Below, piece by piece: positions 57,190 to 64,000 of a DNA stretch of 64,000 bases. The notes under the pieces were generated by a model, which did no database searches, was not told the DNA's origin, and worked only from the letters and a program-made list of their open reading frames with translations. Numbering within the stretch: position 1 is the first letter of the stretch; every line of letters begins with the position of its first letter. Origin of the DNA: Imbricaverruca yamaguchii (Eukaryota; Arthropoda; Thecostraca; Neoverrucidae); NCBI GenBank assembly GCA_034440575.1, contig JAOTOL010001605.1, positions 1,922,501 to 1,986,500 on the forward strand, read 5' to 3'. The position numbers were made by a program, and so were the translations under genes.

Positions 57190-59045
57190 ACTCTCCCTTT
57201 CCCATTATCTCTTCTTCAGTTTGCATCTTCATCTGTTTCCCAGAAGACGCCAGCGATGTTTAGGGTTATATTCGAGCTGCTGGTAACCTGCATAGGAATG
57301 CATGATAGCAATTTAGTCATGCACATCAACAGGCTTGGAAAACCTCTTAGGCTAACTTGCATTACGCCAGTGATTCACATGGTAGTTGCTCGCTTCTGTT
57401 GCTGACGGCGACCCAGCTCTGTCAAATGCCAACTTCTGTTGCTGATTCTGATCAAGCTCGGTCAAATGGCAGCCTCCATTTCGGCATGTATTCGCGAGCT
57501 CACTTCAGTCGGGTATGATTTATGCCACACTCATGGCTGCAGCATGCACCGGTTGTCGGCCGCCTGCAGATACGACCATCTGGATCTGTGCGAGGTGAGC
57601 CGGCTGGGCGGGTTCGCGGAGCGCCTGGAGCACAAGGCGGGCGTGGTGTGGCGCTTCCTTCCACTGGCCGACCCATCCGTGGAGCGGTTCGTCAGCCGCG
57701 ACCTCGACTCCCTGGTGGGGCAGGTGAGGTCACCGGGGGCGTGAGACAAGTACGGATTCTCGGGTAAAGCTGATGAAGAGACGAGGCCGCGTGTTGAGAC
57801 CACTCCCTGGCCCGGAGCGGGAGCTGAAGCTCCTCTCAACCGCGTCCACCCAGTGATGAGACGGGCGTTCTCAGACGTATCCCGCCAATCTTCACTCACT
57901 AATGGGAAAGACAGCTAATTTCGCCGGTGGCCAGTGCTGATGAACGTCGGGAGATGACGTCATAATGCAATCTCGACTCGCATACCATGCCACGATAACG
58001 AGCATGGCTAGCTAGCACGCGCGACTCACACCATGCCACGGTCTGACTGCCGCACGTAATTCGGTATTGCAGGGACATGACCTCTGTACAACTGTGACCT
58101 GGGGTGCGCTGCGCCACGGTGTGGTCTCACATGGACATGACCTCTGTACAACTGTGACCGGGAGTGCGCTGCGCCACGGTGTGGTCTCACATGGACATGA
58201 CCTCTGTACAACTGTGACCGGGAGTGCGCTGCGCCACGGTGTGGTCTCACATGGACATGACCTCTGTACAACTGTGACCGGGAGTGCGCTGCGCCACATG
58301 GACATGACCTCTGTACAACTGTGACCGGGAGGCGCTGCGCCACGGTGGTCTCACAGGGACATGACCCTGTACAACTGTGACCGAGTGCGCTGCGCCACGT
58401 GTGGTCTCACGGACATGACCTCTGTACAACTGTGACCTGGGTGCGCTGCGCACGTGTGGTCTCAATGGACATGACCTCTGTACAACTGTGACCGGGAGTG
58501 CGCTGCGCCACGGTGTGGTCTCACATGGACATGACCTCTGTACAACTGTGACCGGGAGTGCGCTGCGCCACGGTGTGGTCTCACATGGACATGACCTCTG
58601 TACAACTGTGACCGAGTGGCTTGCACGTGTGATCTCACATGGACATGACCTCTGTACAACTGTGACCGGGAGTGCGCTTGCCACGGTTGGTCTCACAGGA
58701 CATGACCTCTGTACAACTGTGACCGGGGGGTGCGCTGCGCCACGGTGTGGTCTCACATGGACATGACCTCTGTACAACTGTGACCGGGAGTGCGCTGCGC
58801 CAGGGTGTGGTCTCACATGGCATAACACCAATATGGACATATCTTGAAACATAGAATGTGCGTAGCTCCAAATCGTGTTTGAAATATGTTGCATTTTTTA
58901 AACAGGTTGGACTTGTTCCAACCTGTCAAAAGATGGACGGGACCGGAATTGAAAATGACAATACGTGTTATGCTCTAAGATGCACACAAACACACACACA
59001 CCACACACACATACGCACACACACATGAATGCATACACATATATA

Positions 59046-59139
<94 letters not shown>

Positions 59140-62100
59140 GGTATACATATATATAGCTATATATGTATATATACATATGTATATATGTGTATATATTGAT
59201 ATATATATACATGTTTATTGATTATTTCTTTATTTGCATACATGTTATATAACTACCATTCGAAGTACCTACCCACGCGTATAAACATCCATGCAATAAT
59301 TAGAGAATGACAAAACATAGCAGCCACTGATGATATGCTACTTTGTAGTTATGTTCATGGTTCGTGTCGTTAGTCGTTGCATTCAAAGTAACGGTGTCGT
59401 TCAATAACCTTGGCACAGCGACCACGCTACCCATGAGATCACGGTGCAGAATCATTTCCATGGACCCCTCGCTCCTCCTCGCTCCCTCTGATCGAGCACC
59501 AGTGTTGGGACGCGTCAAGGACGTGCTGCAGCTGCAAGTGTACACTGCCCGTACCGCCCGACTGGGGCTTACACAGTCATGGTTACCGACACCCACGATG
59601 TTACCGATATGCCTGCGTGCCTGAACTGAATTAGTTGTATATTTCTAGCAGGGCCTCATGTTAATATGCTAACTATGCGAGCCGCGTTCCCCACTCGTAA
59701 CGACCCCCAACAGCCAGCTCGCATCTCCATTGCTGAAGCATTACTCGGAGGGGAAGGGCTTGAAAGGCTGGGAGTCGGCTCCAGTCGAGTCAATTATAGC
59801 GCCCCTTCACCTGCCCCTCCAGTGAAATCTTATTCAATTGGCCTCTTGCCGTAGTCGAACCTTATACAGGGTCATCATTTGAAAGTGGAAAAAGGCAGAC
59901 TGAGAGTGCAGATGTATCTTACATAGTATCATTAATCGAAAGACATTCCTGAACCTCTGATGTATTGGACATTTCACATTAGGCACGCTTGGTGTTATTC
60001 TTCTCCATCTATTTTCTGGACAAGGTGCTCGAAGTGGCCACCTCTCACAGACCTGCCTGGCTATGCCCTTCGCCAGACATGTTTGGCCATTTTCTCGGCT
60101 TTACCCGTTCGTGTTCCGTGGTTAGTCCATCGTTACCATAGTTCAACTGGGCGATTATCTGAGGCACACATCTCACCACGTGCTTCATGGTCTGGAACGA
60201 AAAGCTGAAATTCAGGTAGGAGAGATCTGAATTGCAGGGAGCTCAGTGGTACCCACTGCTGAGGGAGACGATCCGCTCGCCAAGCTTGAAACCCAGGATA
60301 GCCATGAGTGGCGCAGTCACATGAAGTGTTGCGCCATCTTGTTGGAGCCGGTGCCGGCGACGAGCTACTCCATGCCGCACAGCTGGCCACACCGCGGTCT
60401 TCAGGAGCTCCAAGTAGGCTGCACCGTCCACGGGCCCTTGAAACCAGTACACTAGGAGACACTTCTCATCTACGATGGCAAGATAGGCTATCACCTTGCC
60501 CTGGATTATATTGCACATCCCGTGGGTTTCTTGGACCAGCCTGTGGAATGCGTTGGTCTTTCGTACACATCTGGGATTGTTATGAAGAAGGGAGGACCCT
60601 CCTCACGAGACTCAAGCTTTTCACCTCGATGTACTTCAGGACAATCCAATTTGACTGCTCCTTGGTGAGTGAGCAGTTGCACTTATTACAAAGTTTATTG
60701 AAAAAATGTGACAAAGACGGGAGATAAATACTCCATTCTGAGAGCCATCGACATGCAAGTGTGGGTGAATGGTTCATCCCAGCCCCCACACATGGGCTTA
60801 GTGGAAATGACAACTAACTGGCATATAAGCTGATGAAATAAAACAGTCAACAATGAGCCGTATAAAATACAGTTGTCATTTCGGGGCAAACAAGACCCTG
60901 GCCTCTGTGAGATGCATCCAATATGAAGCTATGTAATTCTACAACTGGCAACTACATGACGCAAACAAGAGGCTTTGCGCAGAACTGCGCGTGATATGCC
61001 TAATGGATGTTGGATTGGGAGGAAGAGAGGGGAAGTTCCGATACCAGTAAGCTGATTTGTCCTAGGGTTATCTGGGGTAGTATATATTGATACTGGGCTA
61101 CATTTGTGCACGCAATATTATAACTTCCGGACATGTTATTTATGTTCATAAGATGGGAAGCGAAATCATAGGCAGCGCCGTGCTCATCTACTTTCAAAGC
61201 TGAAAGTTTTTCGATGAAAATCAATATGGAGTGTCCAAAGAAGGATCCAATAAAGGACCCAATGAAGGGTCCAATTAAGGGTCCAATGATGGGTCCAATG
61301 AGGGGTCTAATGAAGCGTCTAATTGTCATGCTGAAAAAGCTACATTCACTTCACTGGCGTAACAATGAAGCAAAATACCAATAATAATGCTGAGCTTGAA
61401 TCGCTTATTGGAACCATGCTCCCGTCCTGGCAAAAATATGCCGATAAAAGGTAATTACTGCTTCATCTAAATACCGAACGATGACTGCAAATAAATATCG
61501 CAGCATTGCTATCAAAAGCTGATGCAGAAATGTTGTCCAAAGCTGAGAAGATATGACCATAATTTAATATCCGGAACTAAACACACGCCCTGGAGGGGGG
61601 CGAAATCCGCCCACCCCTCCGGTTTTTCGTAGATAACTCCAGATTTTACCGGCCGATATACACCATTGTTTGTGCACCTACTTATCAATGACCGGCGCGT
61701 TGTTTAAAGTAAGAAAAATGAAAATCGGCCGAGAATTTTTCGAATTACGGGTCGATAAAGTCAAAACATTTTATCCGCGCCAGACCACAAATATCGGCGC
61801 TGATGCGCTTCCCGTATATTGGCAAACAGGAAGTGTTCTTGGCAAAACTGGCAACTTTTTTGGTGTACATTGTTATGCTCTATTGTTTCAAAGTCATGTC
61901 AGGTCACCGAGGTCAAGTCAGGTCAAGTTTATGACAGGTTAACACACGCCCTGGAGGGGATGGCGAAATCCGTCCACCCCTCCGATTTTTCGTACATAAC
62001 TTCATCTTGTCCCGGCCGATATACGCCAGTTTTTGCGTACCTACTTGGAAATGACCGGCGTATTGCTTAAAGTAAGAAAATTCTAAATCGGCCGACAACT

Positions 62101-63782
62101 CTTCAAGTTAGGGGCCGTCAAAGTAAAAGCAATTCGCAGCGCCAGACCACAAAAATCGGCGCTGATGCGCTTCCCGTAAATTGGCAAAAGGGAACTGTTC
62201 TTGACAACACTAGCGACTTGTTTGATGCATTTTGTTATGCTATGTAATTTATAAGTCATGTTAGGTCGCCGAGGTCAAGTCAGGTCAAGTTCATGACAGG
62301 CTAATAGAACCAAACTTGGTCAACTGGAATGTTGTCAAAAATGCAAATGACTGTCATGCGATTGATGTCACTTTACACGTTACTCCCTACACATCCCGAG
62401 ATCTACTGTTTGTTATTGTGTGCCTAAGCGATTCCATACTTTATTCATTTTTTTCACTCCTTTCTTTGCGAAGCCGATTGTGCCGAACCGCCCAACGGAG
62501 CAGTCGGGTGAGCAGCCCGGTTCCGGTAACTGGAGCAGGTAATGACCTGCCAAAGTGCTCCTATATAGGTGACCTGAGGTCAAATGGCGGGTCTGGCATC
62601 TGTATTGCATCATTAGTAATATCCAAAACATCATTAATGCCAATTTTGGAGCATTTAAGCACAATCACAGCGATCCATAACAATGACAAGCCAATCCACG
62701 CAAAACCAGAAAATTTTGCTATTTTGACCTCATTTGACCTTGAAGATATTGACCTAAGGTCATGAAATGTGCACACAATAGAGTTCACTATCGTGCCCAT
62801 CCACCCTGCGAATTTCGTTGCTCTAGCCTCAGTAGGAGCCGAGATCGTAGGGGGGCGGAATCCGTCCCCCCCCCCTTCAGTGCGCGTAATTTTCCGAGGC
62901 CCTCCAGGGCGCGTGTTAAAAATAACTGTCCAACCATCCGTATTTACATACTTGCGAATAAGCCTATTCCCTGAACAGACCTAGTTTATATAGCCCAGTG
63001 TCTGTGTGTTTTATGCTGATTTGTCCGTCTCGAAAATCAATCGCAAAGTCGAATATGGTGCCATATGGCACATGTGAAGTTAGTCAGCCACATGTGTGTT
63101 AGTCACAATCGTACTTCACTCTCGCTTAACGTCCTAGTATTTTCCCACTTTCACCTAGACCTATGTAGTAGTGTGTGTGTTGAACGTGCCCACCTGTATG
63201 AGCCACCCCCGAGTGGGCACCCTTGTGACCATCTTGGTACATGTCGGATGAGCATTATGTCCTTGCAGATTGATTTCAGATCTAATATTACACTATTCCT
63301 TTCAGAGGGAGAGTGACGCTGTCCTGGAGTGGGTGAGGTCCGGAAAATCCATTCATGTCATGCGAGATCATCCAATGCACGCTGTCAGCATTCTCGCCGG
63401 CGCGTGGGGTGCCTGGAACCACCACCGCGACATCTACCGACCAGTAATAAAACGTCTAGTTGCCGCGCATGGCGCCGCAGTGGGACAACGCGACCAGCGC
63501 TGGGGTGAAGACCAGTTCCTGCTCGACAAGCTGGTCTACCTTCCGGCGGCTGCACGTGACGACGTCCTCGAACACGACAGCTACTTCTGCGGCCAGTTCG
63601 GCCGCTCCCGCCCGTTTCCGAGTCGTCGAGACCTGGCGACCTACCCTCACTTCGTCGGCGATCGGGTGATCCTGCGCGATTTCAGAAGCGAGCGCCAGAC
63701 GCAAGAAGATTGGCTGTTCTATATACGCCAGTGTCCGCTCAGATGCAGGCCGAAGCAACACTTGGACTGGCTGTGGTGCTGA
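54793..63782 (+). CDS. Uncharacterised glycosyltransferase-like protein with DXD-type motif (3 coding exons)
   Basis: Exons 54793-55565, 57570-57723 and 63306-63782 (773+154+477 nt, 467 residues). Phases join: AG plus A gives Arg at the first junction, phase 0 at the second. The first ATG in frame is 54793 with a good context (G at -3, G at +4). Next comes a basic MGRGRRR and a short hydrophobic stretch ([13 protein letters not shown]), giving a signal-anchor or signal peptide. Residues about 30-190 are a low-complexity, acidic/arginine stem; the conserved part runs from about 200 to the end. It includes [31 protein letters not shown] (302-304 D-L-D), [10 protein letters not shown] (325-334) and a C-terminal cysteine-containing segment. 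The RDLDS motif with HVMRDHP belongs to an invertebrate family I associate with GT-A type nucleotide-sugar transferases of the secretory pathway; donor and acceptor are unknown. A polyadenylation signal follows at 63922. Confidence 0.75.
54968..55066. repeat. 24-bp minisatellite inside exon 1 of the glycosyltransferase-like gene
   Basis: Four units of GAGAGGTGACGTCACGCC type, giving R-E-V-T-S-R repeats in the stem. Each carries the palindrome (T)GACGTCA. Confidence 0.85.
55640..57130. other. Intron 1 of the glycosyltransferase-like gene
   Basis: AT-rich unique DNA; nothing else recognised. Confidence 0.5.
57137..57190. repeat. (TC)n microsatellite
   Basis: About 25 TC units in intron 1. Confidence 0.95.
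57570..57723 (+). CDS. Glycosyltransferase-like gene exon 2 (DXD-type motif)
   Basis: Acceptor TCGGCCGCCTGCAG, donor GTGGGGCAG followed by GTGAGG. It reads [15 protein letters not shown], then [16 protein letters not shown] and [11 protein letters not shown]. The D-L-D within RDLDS is the best candidate for a metal/nucleotide-sugar site. The phase fits both neighbours exactly. Confidence 0.8.
58070..58822. repeat. 60-bp minisatellite in intron 2
   Basis: About thirteen units of GACATGACCTCTGTACAACT, GTGACCGGGAGTGCGCTGCG and CCACGGTGTGGTCTCACATG. The middle units (58300-58480, 58600-58720) have many 1-bp losses; this may be real or an assembly/read-error trace. Confidence 0.95.
58984..59215. 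repeat. (CA)n and (TA)n microsatellite
   Basis: Interrupted CA run then about 150 bp of TA-rich simple sequence. Confidence 0.95.
59866..60900 (-). pseudogene. Decayed mariner/Tc1-superfamily transposase element
   Basis: On the minus strand, pieces of one transposase lie in order. An N-terminal helix-turn-helix-like part ([17 protein letters not shown], near 60650) comes first. A catalytic part follows at 60500-60250 ([36 protein letters not shown]). After a frameshift comes the C-terminal end ([10 protein letters not shown], then [11 protein letters not shown] near 60020). The middle between the two domains is missing and stops interrupt the frames, so it is dead. CAGGGTC at about 59869 and GACCCTG at 60893-60899 may be its inverted ends. 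It sits in intron 2 of the glycosyltransferase-like gene, antisense to it. Confidence 0.65.
61240..61325. repeat. 14-bp repeat (GGTCCAATGAAGGG)
   Basis: Six units of GGGTCCAATKARGG with small changes. Confidence 0.85.
61582..61938. mobile_element. Partial copy C of the TTAA MITE
   Basis: Starts CACACGCCCTGGAGGGGG and matches the left part of copy B up to ATGACAGG, where copy B begins. About 357 bp; the right half is missing. Confidence 0.75.
61943..62915. mobile_element. 973-bp piggyBac-type MITE, copy B (inverted)
   Basis: TTAA at 61939-61942 and 62916-62919; ends CACACGCCCTGGAGGGG and CCCTCCAGGGCGCGTG. The same blocks as copy A in reverse order (for example GATCTCGGCTCCTAYTRAGG, CCAAAATGGGCAT-like sequence, GATTTTTGTGGTCTGGCGC), so it is the same element inserted in the other direction. 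Confidence 0.8.
63306..63782 (+). CDS. Glycosyltransferase-like gene exon 3 and stop
   Basis: Acceptor CTATTCCTTTCAG; phase 0. It begins [15 protein letters not shown], then [32 protein letters not shown], a [10 protein letters not shown] segment, [26 protein letters not shown], and ends [17 protein letters not shown] before TGA at 63780-63782. Three cysteines near the end may form disulfides in the lumen. This is the most conserved-looking part of the protein. Confidence 0.8.
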   Translation, partial: RESDAVLEWVRSGKSIHVMRDHPMHAVSILAGAWGAWNHHRDIYRPVIKRLVAAHGAAVGQRDQRWGEDQFLLDKLVYLPAAARDDVLEHDSYFCGQFGRSRPFPSRRDLATYPHFVGDRVILRDFRSERQTQEDWLFYIRQCPLRCRPKQHLDWLWC

Positions 63783-63921
63783 GCTGACTTCGAAGTGTAT
63801 CATCAACAAATTATCGGCTCTCAACACTGGATGTCTTGTAGAAAGAAGACCTCCGGTGCATAGGATAGAAGAAAGCAGTAAACGATAGACAAAGACAAAG
63901 GCGTATATGCAGGCCATCCAC

Positions 63922-63927
63922 AATAAA
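63922..63927 (+). terminator. Polyadenylation signal AATAAA
   Basis: AATAAA lies 140 bp after the stop codon of the glycosyltransferase-like gene, in an AT-rich 3' region, at a normal distance for an arthropod-type 3' UTR. Confidence 0.55.
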
Positions 63928-64000
63928 CTCGTGGCTATTACAGACTATTGTCGAGTATTAAAACAGATTCCACAGGAAAAAAGGCTGTCACAGGCGCACA

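Overview
This is a eukaryotic (metazoan, invertebrate-type) genomic window. The evidence is intron-split genes with GT/AG splice sites, tRNA-derived SINEs, a non-LTR retrotransposon, several DNA-transposon/MITE families and a very high load of micro- and minisatellites. There is no bacterial-style gene packing. The exons are GC-rich, short and far apart, set in AT-richer intergenic DNA. The style suits an arthropod such as a crustacean, but nothing here fixes the species; that is inference.

Two genes can be assembled exon by exon with matching splice phases. (1) A minus-strand gene (start codon 37529, stop 15297, eight coding exons, 921 residues) encodes a secreted-then-membrane-anchored receptor: signal peptide, a long THSD1-like ectodomain, one thrombospondin type-1 repeat, a CUB-like domain, one transmembrane helix and a roughly 300-residue cytoplasmic tail. 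(2) A plus-strand gene (54793 to 63782, three coding exons, 467 residues, polyadenylation signal at 63922) encodes a short-anchor, probably Golgi-type protein with an R-D-L-D-S (DXD-like) motif, of an uncharacterised glycosyltransferase-like family. A third locus, on the plus strand, shows only a likely last exon (7871-8059).

Layout: 1-7800 is intergenic DNA with several minisatellite blocks and a hAT-type MITE bounded by a perfect 8-bp duplication. 7871-8059 is the orphan terminal exon. 9.3-13.5 kb is mostly simple repeat and minisatellite. 14.9-37.5 kb is the THSD1-like gene; its 9.7-kb intron 3 holds a non-LTR retrotransposon, a 990-bp TTAA-flanked MITE, a SINE and several arrays. 37.6-54.7 kb has no convincing gene but contains SINEs, arrays and a few exon-like scraps. 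54.8-63.8 kb is the glycosyltransferase-like gene; its intron 2 holds a 60-bp array, a decayed transposase and a second, inverted copy of the TTAA MITE.

The most unusual signal is that several minisatellites in the THSD1-like gene are built from its own exon-intron junctions. Tandem units carry extra copies of the exon 5 3' splice site and of the exon 6 5' splice site with adjoining exon bases. Exon 6 is flanked on both sides by such arrays. A second notable signal is two SINEs with different tRNA-like heads joined to the same central body, each with clear target-site duplications.
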